Positions 1-6,111 of a stretch of DNA of 6,290 nucleotides are shown here, piece after piece. Position 1 is the first letter of the stretch. Each line of letters starts with the position of its first letter. The DNA is taken from the NCBI GenBank assembly GCA_030145945.1, contig JASLDK010000373.1, positions 1 to 6,290 on the forward strand. The letters run 5' to 3'. This DNA comes from Nocardioides sp. (GTDB lineage: Bacteria; Actinomycetota; Actinomycetes; Propionibacteriales; Nocardioidaceae). Under the pieces are notes generated by a model, which searched no databases, was not told where the DNA came from, and saw only the letters and a list, made by a program, of their open reading frames with translations. Made by a program: the position numbers and the translations under genes.

Positions 1-801
1 CCCGCGGGCACGGTCCAGTTCTCCGTCGACGGCGCCGACCTCGGTGCCCCGGTCGCGGTCGACGACGACGGCGTCGCGGTCAGCCCGAACGCGTCCGGCC
101 TGCTGCCGGGTGACCACACCGTGATCGCCAACTTCGTCGGCGCCTCCGGTTTCGCGGGCAGCGGTGACATCCTGGTCCAGAGCATTGGCCTCGCGTCCCC
201 GTCGGTGAACCTCACGTCGTCCGCCGGCTCCTCGGCGGTCGGTCAGGCGGTCCACTTCACCGCGCAGGTTGGCGCGACGAACAGCGATGGCCCGTCGGGG
301 GTCGTGCAGTTCTTCATCGACGGACACCCGTTCGGCCCAGCCGTCGCGCTTGTCGACGGCCACGCCACCAGCGGGAATCGCTCGGACCTGAACCCGGGCG
401 ACCACCAGGTCACCGCGCTCTACTCGGGCGACGACCGTTACGCACCCGGCACGGCCACCTTCACCCAGCACGTGGTGCAGGTCGCGACCTCCGCCACGAT
501 CACCGTGTCGCCCACGACTGCCACCTACGGCGCCCCCGTCACGATGACGGCGAAAATCACCGCAGCCAACGGCTCGGCCGGGATCCCGACCGGCTCGGTC
601 ACCTTCCTCGCCGACGGTGTTGCGATCGGCTCGGTGTCACTGGCCGCACCGAATGGGCCGAGCGACGGTGTCTCCGCCATCGCGCAGCTCACCAAGGCGT
701 CACTGTCTGCTGGGACCCACACCCTGAAGGCCGTCTATGCCGGCGACGGGCAGTTCCAGGGCAGTACGTCGGCGACCGCCTCGGTGAGCATCGCCAAGCA
801 G
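1..801 (+). repeat. Ig-like repeat array of the first gene (one partial and two full units)
   Basis: Units begin near 214 and 502, with an incomplete one at the left edge. The full units are about 96 and 100 residues. They align by pattern (PxG-xVxF-xxDG, G-D/T-H, Y-x-GD) but are well diverged in DNA. I see no long identical stretches, so they look like old duplications rather than recent tandem copying. The number of units upstream is unknown. Confidence 0.8.
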
Positions 802-1098
802 ATGACCACCATCAACGCCGCGCCAGCCGCTGTGAAGTTGCTGCCGCTGGAGATCCCGCTCGGCCAACTGCGAGCGACCGTGACCGGCACCAACGGCGTC
901 CCAGTGGCGGGCGTCCCGGTCGAGTTCAAGGCCGGCACCAAGGTCTTGTGCACCTCGATCACCAACGAGTCCGGCATCGCGGTGTGTGACGCCCAGTCCC
1001 AGATCCTCCTGTTGACCCTCGCCCTCGGCTACACCGCCACCTTCAACGGTGACGCCGACCATCTCTCCTCCACGGCGCGCGGCGCCCTGCTCAAGTGA
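1..1098 (+). CDS. Ig-like domain repeat protein, 5'-truncated (C-terminal 365 aa)
   Basis: The reading frame is open from base 1 and stops with TGA at 1096-1098; the start and signal peptide lie outside the window, so an internal start at 121 would be an artefact. Three bacterial Ig-like repeats (Big_3_5 type) are visible: a partial one at 1-213, then 214-501 and 502-801. Each shows the family pattern: G-Q/A-x-V-x-F/M-T-A near the start, PxGxVxF followed by a DG turn, G-D/T-H before the last strands, and Y-S/A-GD near the end (YSGDDRY, YAGDGQF). The last domain (about 802-1095) differs and carries Cys at 949 and 985, a CX11C pair that may form a disulfide outside the cell. No LPXTG motif or hydrophobic C-terminal anchor is present; the protein ends ALLK. 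Such repeat arrays usually act as surface stalks or adhesins, but the ligand cannot be told from sequence. The next gene is a paralogue starting 26 bp downstream. Confidence 0.9.
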   Translation, partial: PAGTVQFSVDGADLGAPVAVDDDGVAVSPNASGLLPGDHTVIANFVGASGFAGSGDILVQSIGLASPSVNLTSSAGSSAVGQAVHFTAQVGATNSDGPSGVVQFFIDGHPFGPAVALVDGHATSGNRSDLNPGDHQVTALYSGDDRYAPGTATFTQHVVQVATSATITVSPTTATYGAPVTMTAKITAANGSAGIPTGSVTFLADGVAIGSVSLAAPNGPSDGVSAIAQLTKASLSAGTHTLKAVYAGDGQFQGSTSATASVSIAKQMTTINAAPAAVKLLPLEIPLGQLRATVTGTNGVPVAGVPVEFKAGTKVLCTSITNESGIAVCDAQSQILLLTLALGYTATFNGDADHLSSTARGALLK

Positions 1099-1112
1099 GC
1101 CCGCTCGCCATG

Positions 1113-1119
1113 AAAGGAA
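1113..1119 (+). promoter_or_regulatory. Ribosome binding site deciding the GTG start at 1125
   Basis: AAAGGAA lies about 5-6 bases before the GTG at 1125. It is the best Shine-Dalgarno match in the junction, and the peptide that follows (MRRM and then a hydrophobic run) is a proper signal peptide. The alternative GTG at 1095 overlaps the upstream stop codon as GTGA but has no evident Shine-Dalgarno sequence. It would add ten residues before the signal peptide. Confidence 0.7.
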
Positions 1120-1124
1120 ACTCA

Positions 1125-4100
1125 GTGCGTCGAATGATCGCGGCCCTCGCGGCCACCACGGTGGGTCTCGGGACCTCCCTCGTCCTCGCCTCGTCGGCAT
1201 CCGCCACCATCACCTCTCCCGGCCAGGACGGTGCCGTGCTGCGCGGCACCGTCTCCATCGCCGACTCGGGTGCCACCGACAGCAGCAGTCTGTGCATCAC
1301 CGGCAGCGGAGCACAGACCACGCTGACGGTGCTCAACTCGGCCAACGCATCGGTCTTCACCAACACCCAGGGAGGGGCCGGTGCCAAGTCCTGGACGCTG
1401 GACACCCACACCTGGGTGAACGGCAACTACACGCTGAAGATCGAGGAGCGCAACAAGACCGGCACCGTCTTCTGTGGGAACAACACCGTGACGCTCAACC
1501 GGCCCGTCGTCGTCGACAACGTCACCGCCCTCGACTACACCGGAGCCACGAGCGGCGCGCAGAACACGACGGTCACCGTGAAGGCGAAGCTGACCGACCC
1601 CAACCTGACGGAGCTGGTGCTCCCCGGTCGGGTCGTCACCTTCGCCCTGTCCGGAGGCACCTCGGTCAACGGCACCACCGACGCCAACGGGGTCGCCACG
1701 GCGACACTCCCGGTGGCCGGGCCTCCCCGGACCGCGACCCTGACGGCCTCCTTCGCGCAGACCGCCTACTACAAGGGATCCACGGCACCGGTCACCTTCG
1801 ACGTGAAGAAGAACGCGTCGGCCACCACGGTCCAACCGCCCGCTTCCATGGTCCACGGCGAGACCACCTCGTTCACTGCCCACGTGGTGGCCACGGACGG
1901 CAACAGCACCCCGACAGGGACCATCCAGTTCACGATCGACGGCGACGACTTCGGCGCGCCGGTGCCGATCACAGCCGGCGCCGCGTCCTCGAATGCGATC
2001 GCCACGCTGAGCACCGGCAACCACGCGATCGGTGCCCGCTACAACGGTGACGCGAACATCGCTGCCAGCACCGCCGCAGCCCAGCAGCTCACGGTCGGCA
2101 AGGCGCCCACCACCACAGCGCTCACCAGCACCGGCTCCCCGACCGTCAGCGGTCAGGCGGTCACGTTCACCGCCACCGTCGACGTGCTGTCCCCCGGTGT
2201 CGGCGCCCCCGTCGGCGGTGTCCAGTTCGACGTGGACGGCGATCCCTACGGCACCGCCGTTCCGCTCAACGGCGACCACGCGGACCTGAGCATCAGCAAC
2301 CTGCCGCCGGGCAATCACACGGTGTCGGCGACGTACAACGGCAACGTCGACTTCGCCGCCAGCACCTCGGGGTCGATGACCCACGGCGTCGACCGGGCCG
2401 ACACGAACCTCGCCCTGGCGACGTCGAAGTCCCCCTCGGTGGCCGGCGAGCCGGTCATCTTCACCGCCAACCTCACGGTTGCCGGCCCCGGCTCCGGCAA
2501 CCCGACCGGGCAGGTCCAGTTCTACGCCGACGGCGATGCCATCGGCAGTCCCGTGGCGATCACCGCAGGCTCTGCGGTGTCGGCGCCGATCGGCCTGCCG
2601 GCCGGCAGCCACGCGATCACCGCCGACTATGCGGGCGACGCTCGCTTCGCCGGATCCTCCGCCGCTCTCACCCAGACCGTGCACCCGGCGCAGACCACGA
2701 CCACCGTCGTCGTCTCGCCCAGCCCGTCGGTGTTCGGACAGTCGGTGGCCCTCAAGGCGAACGTGGCCCCGAAGGCACCGGCGACGGGGAACCCCGAAGG
2801 CTCCGTGCGGTTCTTCGTCGACAACGTCGACGCCGGCTTCGTCGACCTCGTCGACGGCGAGGCCGAACTGTCCACCAGCACGCTCACGGTGGGATCCCAC
2901 ACCGTCAAGGCGGTCTACTTCAGCTCGGACCCGAACTTCCTGACGAGCACCTCGGCGACGGTCAATCACCAGGTCAACAAGGCAGCCACCAGCACCAGCG
3001 TGACCAGCTCGGCCACCCCCGCCGTGTTCGGGCAGCCGATCACGTTCACCGCCACGGTGGGCGTCGAGTCCCCCGGCGCCGGCAACCCGTCGGGTGAGAT
3101 CACCTTCACCGACGGGGACACCGTGCTCGGCACGGCTCCCATCAGCTCGCTGACCGGTGGCATCGCATCAGTCAGCGTGTCGACCCTGGGCGTCGGCCAG
3201 CACGCCGTCGTCGCGACGTACAGCGGAGACGGCAGCTTCTCGGGCAGCGAGGGAAGCGTCGCGCAGAAGGTCCAGCGCGCGCAGACCTCGACGCTGGTCA
3301 CCTCCTCGGCCAACCCGTCGCAGCCCGGGGCAGCGGTGCGGTTCACCGCAACCGTCACCCCGATCGCTCCCGGCGCCGGAGTGCCCGCGGGCACCGTCCA
3401 GTTCAAGGTGAACGGCGCGGCACTCGGAGCTCCGGTCGCCTTGACGGACGGCGTCGCGACCAGTCCCGACTTCACCAACCTGGCGCAGGGCACCTACCGG
3501 ATCTCCGCGGTCTACAGCGGTGAGCCGAGGTTCGTGACCAGCACCGGTCTGCTCGACCAGGGCAACGGCCAGGTCGTCGGGAAGGCCGGAACCGACCTCG
3601 GACTCGTGGTCGACGCCGAGACCTCCGAGCCGGGACAGACCGTCACCTTCACCGCGACCGTCCAGACGGTGGCACCCGCGACCGGCCGCGCGACGGGAAC
3701 CGTGCAGTTCTGGGACGGCGACGTGCTCATCGGTGCGGTCGGACTGACGCCTGCCGAGGAGGCACGGACCAGTACGGCGACGTTCACCACGAGCACGCTC
3801 GCGCCTGGTGCGCACACCGTGCGCGCCACGTTCGGTGGCAACGCGACCTACAGCACCAGCACCGGTTCGGTGACGCACACGGTCACGGTCCTGAACACGG
3901 TGACGGGCATCTCGTCCAGCGCCAACCCGTCGTCGTACGGCGACACGGTGACCTTCACTGCAGTGGTGGCCGACAGCATCCCCGCTGCCGGGAAGCCCAC
4001 CGGAACGGTGACCTTCACCGATGGCACCACGGTGCTCGGCACCGCCGCACTCGCGACCGTGAACGGCCAGCAGGTGGCCAAGCTGCAGGTCAGCACGCTG

Positions 4101-4499
4101 GTTGCCGGCAGCCACGCGGTGAAGGCGTCCTATGCGGGCGACTCATCGCGTCAGGCCAGCACCTCACCGGCTCTGACGCAGGTCGTGCAGCGTGTGGGAA
4201 CGACCCTCGTCGACCTGCACGGAACGAAGTCGTTCGGCTACGTGAGCACCGTCTATGCCACGCTCAAGGACGCCCACGGCGCTCCCCTGGCCGGCCAGTC
4301 CCTGACCATGCGCACGGCGGGCACCCTCCCCGGCGGCGACGGCCAGCGCCTTCTCTGCGTGGCGACCACGGACGAGAACGGCGTCGGGAAATGCACGGTC
4401 CCGCCGATCCACCGTCAATGGGTGACGTCCAGCGGGTTCGACGTCTTCTTCGACGGCACGGCCAACCTCGCGCCGGTCTCCGACCACGGCATCGGCTGA
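1125..4499 (+). CDS. Exported multi-Ig-like repeat protein (1124 aa), putative surface protein or adhesin
   Basis: Complete gene. Residues 1-27 form a Sec signal peptide: RR near the N-terminus, a hydrophobic core around residues 5-22, and a likely cleavage after ASA-27. Residues 28-127 form an N-terminal domain with Cys57 and Cys117. Residues 128-235 form a Big_1-like Ig domain containing TDANGVATATL. Eight Big_3_5-type Ig repeats follow, starting near 236, 334, 432, 530, 627, 726, 829 and 930. The terminal domain (1030-1124) carries Cys1078 and Cys1090. These four cysteines are the only ones I find, two at each end and none in the repeats. There is no sortase signal, membrane anchor or catalytic motif, so the protein is probably secreted or loosely held at the wall. 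Arrays like this usually form extended stalks for adhesion or matrix contacts; a ligand-binding role is inference. It follows a paralogue by 26 bp, probably in one operon, and is closed by a hairpin terminator 13 bp after the stop. Confidence 0.92.
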   Translation: MRRMIAALAATTVGLGTSLVLASSASATITSPGQDGAVLRGTVSIADSGATDSSSLCITGSGAQTTLTVLNSANASVFTNTQGGAGAKSWTLDTHTWVNGNYTLKIEERNKTGTVFCGNNTVTLNRPVVVDNVTALDYTGATSGAQNTTVTVKAKLTDPNLTELVLPGRVVTFALSGGTSVNGTTDANGVATATLPVAGPPRTATLTASFAQTAYYKGSTAPVTFDVKKNASATTVQPPASMVHGETTSFTAHVVATDGNSTPTGTIQFTIDGDDFGAPVPITAGAASSNAIATLSTGNHAIGARYNGDANIAASTAAAQQLTVGKAPTTTALTSTGSPTVSGQAVTFTATVDVLSPGVGAPVGGVQFDVDGDPYGTAVPLNGDHADLSISNLPPGNHTVSATYNGNVDFAASTSGSMTHGVDRADTNLALATSKSPSVAGEPVIFTANLTVAGPGSGNPTGQVQFYADGDAIGSPVAITAGSAVSAPIGLPAGSHAITADYAGDARFAGSSAALTQTVHPAQTTTTVVVSPSPSVFGQSVALKANVAPKAPATGNPEGSVRFFVDNVDAGFVDLVDGEAELSTSTLTVGSHTVKAVYFSSDPNFLTSTSATVNHQVNKAATSTSVTSSATPAVFGQPITFTATVGVESPGAGNPSGEITFTDGDTVLGTAPISSLTGGIASVSVSTLGVGQHAVVATYSGDGSFSGSEGSVAQKVQRAQTSTLVTSSANPSQPGAAVRFTATVTPIAPGAGVPAGTVQFKVNGAALGAPVALTDGVATSPDFTNLAQGTYRISAVYSGEPRFVTSTGLLDQGNGQVVGKAGTDLGLVVDAETSEPGQTVTFTATVQTVAPATGRATGTVQFWDGDVLIGAVGLTPAEEARTSTATFTTSTLAPGAHTVRATFGGNATYSTSTGSVTHTVTVLNTVTGISSSANPSSYGDTVTFTAVVADSIPAAGKPTGTVTFTDGTTVLGTAALATVNGQQVAKLQVSTLVAGSHAVKASYAGDSSRQASTSPALTQVVQRVGTTLVDLHGTKSFGYVSTVYATLKDAHGAPLAGQSLTMRTAGTLPGGDGQRLLCVATTDENGVGKCTVPPIHRQWVTSSGFDVFFDGTANLAPVSDHGIG
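1830..4211 (+). repeat. Eight tandem Ig-like (Big_3_5-type) repeats
   Basis: Units start near 1830, 2124, 2418, 2712, 3003, 3300, 3609 and 3912, giving a period of about 290-310 bp. Common marks are a start like TSSxxPSxxGQxVTFTA, a PxGxVxF strand followed by a DG turn, a G-x-H/Y strand, and a YxGD-type turn. The YxGD turn is degenerate in unit 4 (YFSSDPNF), unit 6 (YSGEPRF) and unit 7 (FGGNATY). Two flavours occur: one with F-x-V/A-DG and a short linker (units 1-3, 6), and one with a DGxxxLG turn and a longer loop (units 5, 7, 8); unit 4 is intermediate. Codons differ between units and no long identical DNA blocks are visible. Confidence 0.85.
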
Positions 4500-4512
4500 T
4501 CCATCCCCAGGT

Positions 4513-4557
4513 CGCCCGCCTCGAGCCTCCTACGGCTCGGGGCGGGCGCTCTCATTT
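4513..4557 (+). terminator. Strong hairpin terminator of the Ig-repeat operon
   Basis: The arms 4513-4527 and 4534-4548 pair over 15 bp, counting one G-U wobble, around the 6-base loop TCCTAC. The sequence then runs CTCTCATTT, a modest pyrimidine- and T-rich tail. It starts 13 bp after the upstream stop codon and lies between convergent genes. On the minus strand the hairpin also forms but has no T-run after it, so termination of the Tad transcripts here is possible but weaker on sequence grounds. Confidence 0.82.
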
Positions 4558-4559
4558 CA

Positions 4560-4574
4560 CCCGACCGGGTCGGG
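4560..4574. terminator. Small second hairpin between the convergent genes
   Basis: CCCGAC (4560-4565) pairs with GTCGGG (4569-4574) around the 3-base loop CGG. It lies 21 bp beyond the Tad operon's last stop codon when read from the minus strand, so it could help end that transcript. No T-tract follows on either strand, and a 6-bp stem can occur by chance in DNA this GC-rich. Confidence 0.35.
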
Positions 4575-4595
4575 GAGCTGGACCGCGTCCGGGCC

Positions 4596-5033
4596 TCAGT
4601 GGGCCTCGGGATCGACGACCGCCGATCCGATCGACCTGATCGCAGGATCCGACGGCGCACCGGGAAGGTGGAGGGGCAGGTCGACCGGCGCGATGAGCTC
4701 CACGACCACCCGATCGCCGTCCAGGCGCACCGCGACGTCGATGCCCGGGTGTCTTGTTGCCGCACCGACCTCTCGAAGGTAGTCGCGAACGGCCCGCTCG
4801 GCCTCGACCCGGGAGATCGACAGGTCCCCCGTGGCCAGTCCGCCGTCGTAGGCGTCGGTGCCCTGGGCGCCGCGATCGGCGCCCTGCAGGGCAGCCCCGT
4901 CAGCGAGCGCGTCGAGGCGTTGATGGGCGAGGTAGGCGGCGCTGGCATCGACCACCACTGCGACCAGCAGGAGCACGATGGCACCGAACGCCAGCACCAA
5001 CGGGATCGAGCTCCCACGCTCCGGTCTGCTCAT
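4596..5033 (-). CDS. TadG-like pilus assembly protein (145 aa)
   Basis: Short actinobacterial TadG-like protein, related to the Tad/TadE-G putative pilus-assembly families and placed like mycobacterial Rv3654c. It begins MSRPERGSS, and the ERG-S junction leads straight into one membrane segment at about residues 9-30 (IPLVLAFGAIVLL and on), followed by DASAAYLAHQRLDALADGAA. That is the hallmark of this family: an N-terminal anchor with a D-A-S-x-A-Y/F stretch and a small extracytoplasmic domain. The rest (about 50-145) is predicted outside the membrane and ends in a hydrophobic strand-rich part. Full-length TadG proteins of proteobacteria are much longer and carry a von Willebrand domain, absent here. 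Position +5 after the glycine is Leu, not Glu, so prepilin processing is doubtful. Its ATG overlaps the upstream stop as ATGA, and GGGAGA (5041-5046) gives a good ribosome site 7 bases away. It is the last gene of the operon. Confidence 0.83.
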   Translation of the reverse strand: MSRPERGSSIPLVLAFGAIVLLLVAVVVDASAAYLAHQRLDALADGAALQGADRGAQGTDAYDGGLATGDLSISRVEAERAVRDYLREVGAATRHPGIDVAVRLDGDRVVVELIAPVDLPLHLPGAPSDPAIRSIGSAVVDPEAH

Positions 5034-5497
5034 CGCGCCGTCTCCCGGATCTCCTGATAGCGACCGATCGGCACCGTCTCCTCGGCAGTGAGCGCGAAGC
5101 TGGGGGCGCCGAGCCCGAAGACGTCCGGCAGCAGCGGGAGGTCGACCGACGACGCGACGCGCACCGTGATGATCGACGTACCGCTGTGGCAGTTGTGGGG
5201 GTACGGCGAGCAGGTGATCGTGACGTCGACCGGGACCTCACGCAGCCCCTGGTCGGCGAGAGCTTGTCGGGCGACGGAACGGGCCCGCTGTTCGCCCGTC
5301 ACGTCGTCGGGCGCGAGCGCATAGGCCCGAGCCGAGGCCCGGGCGGCCCCGCTGACGCCGAAGGAGCCGCGTTGCACCTCGAAGACCGACAGCACGATCC
5401 ACAAGAGAGGCAACAGGAGGACGATGCTCAGCCACACCATCTCGACGAGTCCGCTGCCCCTGTCGTCTGCCACCGCCCGACGAGGCGGGGTGCTCAT
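5030..5497 (-). CDS. TadE/TadF-like pseudopilin with a cysteine pair (155 aa)
   Basis: Second TadE-family protein of the operon. A short basic and acidic cytoplasmic head ends in DDRGS (residues 11-15). It leads into a membrane helix at about 16-41 with Glu19 at the +5 position after Gly14, as in TadE/TadF pseudopilins cleaved by the TadV prepilin peptidase. Next comes a helical stretch rich in Ala and Arg (SGAARASARAYA), then a beta-rich domain with CX6C in TCSPYPHNC and a following G-x-S-I-I-T-V-R-V strand. Actinobacterial TadE proteins often carry such a cysteine pair, probably a disulfide outside the cell. Pseudopilins of this kind are thought to support Flp pilus assembly at the membrane. 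The start ATG overlaps the preceding stop by 4 bp (ATGA). GAGGAG (5506-5511) lies 8 bases upstream, so initiation is well supported and coupled. Confidence 0.85.
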   Translation of the reverse strand: MSTPPRRAVADDRGSGLVEMVWLSIVLLLPLLWIVLSVFEVQRGSFGVSGAARASARAYALAPDDVTGEQRARSVARQALADQGLREVPVDVTITCSPYPHNCHSGTSIITVRVASSVDLPLLPDVFGLGAPSFALTAEETVPIGRYQEIRETAR

Positions 5498-5889
5498 CGG
5501 GGTGACTCCTCGACGGCCCGACCGGTCACGGTGAGGCCGACGGCGGGACCACCGATGCCGAGAGCGGGAACCTCGGCATGCACCACGATCTCGATGCCCG
5601 GCACACCGTCGACCATCACCTGGTGGACCTCGACGTCGTCGGCGAACCGGCCCGCCAGGGCATCGGCGATCTGCGCGCGCGTGCGGGCCACCCCGTCGCC
5701 CGGACCCCGGTCGGCCGTGGCCGCGAGACGCGCGCCCTCGGACGCAGCAGCCGCCAGCGTGGTGCGCACATGCAGAACCAGGGCAACCTGCAACAGACCC
5801 AGCACGAGCGGCACCAGGATCAGCGTCACGAGAGTGAAGTCGACGACCGCCGAGCCTCGGTCGTCGGCCTGCCGCGCCGGCCAGCTCAT
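5494..5889 (-). CDS. TadE-like pseudopilin (131 aa)
   Basis: TadE family (PF07811 type). Residues 1-12 are the leader ending DDRG. The hydrophobic helix follows at about 13-39 (SAVVDFTLVTLILVPLVL and on), with Asp17 at the +5 position and Phe18 at +6, matching the G-xxxx-E/D-F processing motif of TadE pseudopilins. After the helix comes HVRTTLAAAASEGARLAA, the typical conserved stretch in which Ala/Ser-Glu-Gly-Ala-Arg is diagnostic. The C-terminal half is a small beta-rich extracytoplasmic domain without cysteines. It probably acts as a minor pseudopilin in Flp pilus assembly. The ATG at 5887-5889 is 7 bp after the stop of the small pilin gene. The only Shine-Dalgarno-like sequence is GGTGAC, which includes that stop, so translation is probably coupled to the upstream gene. 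Confidence 0.88.
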   Translation of the reverse strand: MSWPARQADDRGSAVVDFTLVTLILVPLVLGLLQVALVLHVRTTLAAAASEGARLAATADRGPGDGVARTRAQIADALAGRFADDVEVHQVMVDGVPGIEIVVHAEVPALGIGGPAVGLTVTGRAVEESPR

Positions 5890-5896
5890 GGCGGCG

Positions 5897-6073
5897 TCAC
5901 CGCACGGAGTCGAGTGCCGACTGGAGGATGCTGACCAGTTGCGGCTGCGCGACGCCCCACAGGGCCACGCCGATCGAGATGGTCATGATCGTGATCAACA
6001 CCCAGCCCGGCACATCACCGCGTTCGTCGTGGGTGAGATGTCCGCGGAGGGACTGTCGTGGTCGGTGTCGCAT
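5897..6073 (-). CDS. Small Flp-like pilin candidate (58 aa)
   Basis: This small protein sits where the Flp major pilin gene is found in actinobacterial Tad loci, between tadC and the TadE genes. It has a basic head (MRHRPRQSLRGHLT), then DERGDVPGW at residues 16-24 and one hydrophobic helix at about 24-42, ending QSALDSVR. The overall build matches Flp prepilins: a short leader ending in Gly, then a helix. However, the residues after Gly19 are D-V-P-G-W, so the usual Glu at +5 and Tyr at +6 are missing. It may be a divergent major pilin or a membrane protein of unknown role. I chose the ATG at 6073 because GGAAGGA (6081-6087) lies 7 bases upstream. A TTG at 6115 would add 14 hydrophilic residues and overlap tadC. 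The gene follows tadC by 38 bp. Confidence 0.75.
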   Translation of the reverse strand: MRHRPRQSLRGHLTHDERGDVPGWVLITIMTISIGVALWGVAQPQLVSILQSALDSVR

Positions 6074-6080
6074 GGGTGGT

Positions 6081-6087
6081 TCCTTCC
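6081..6087 (-). promoter_or_regulatory. Ribosome binding site of the small pilin gene
   Basis: Read on the minus strand, GGAAGGA lies 7 bases before the ATG at 6073. It is the strongest Shine-Dalgarno match in the right-hand operon. That suits a pilin needed in many copies, and it decides the start against the upstream TTG. Confidence 0.75.
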
Positions 6088-6111
6088 CGAGATCCAACTG
6101 ATTGCATGAGA

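Noticed and set aside
1049..2050. Plus-strand open frame of 333 codons overlapping both repeat genes
   Set aside because: It is a frame-shifted shadow, rich in Arg, His and Gln with no domain, and it runs across the junction of two real genes in another frame.
1122..2969. Long open frame (615 codons) on the minus strand inside the repeat gene
   Set aside because: Its translation is Arg/Gly/Asp/Val-rich with no recognisable domain, and it is fully antisense to a well-supported repeat gene. Strong GC bias at third positions commonly opens such antisense frames.
3168..4115. Minus-strand open frame of 315 codons in the second half of the repeat gene
   Set aside because: Same composition as the other antisense shadows, with no signal, membrane segment or family motif.
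1..4499. Periodic DNA considered as a CRISPR array or other short-repeat locus
   Set aside because: The period is about 290-310 bp and follows protein domains. There are no short identical repeats with unique spacers.
4580..4590. GGAC-CGC-GTCC mini-hairpin near the end of the TadG-like gene
   Set aside because: A 4-bp stem is expected by chance in DNA of this composition.
4415..5017. Minus-strand open frame of 200 codons overlapping the TadG-like gene
   Set aside because: It is an alternative frame of the same region, rich in Arg, Ser and Pro. The 145-codon frame has the membrane anchor, the family motif and the coupled start.
4754..6109. Plus-strand open frame of 451 codons across the Tad genes
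   Set aside because: It is Arg/Pro/Ala-rich low-complexity sequence without motifs, antisense to five genes with clear Tad features and ribosome sites.
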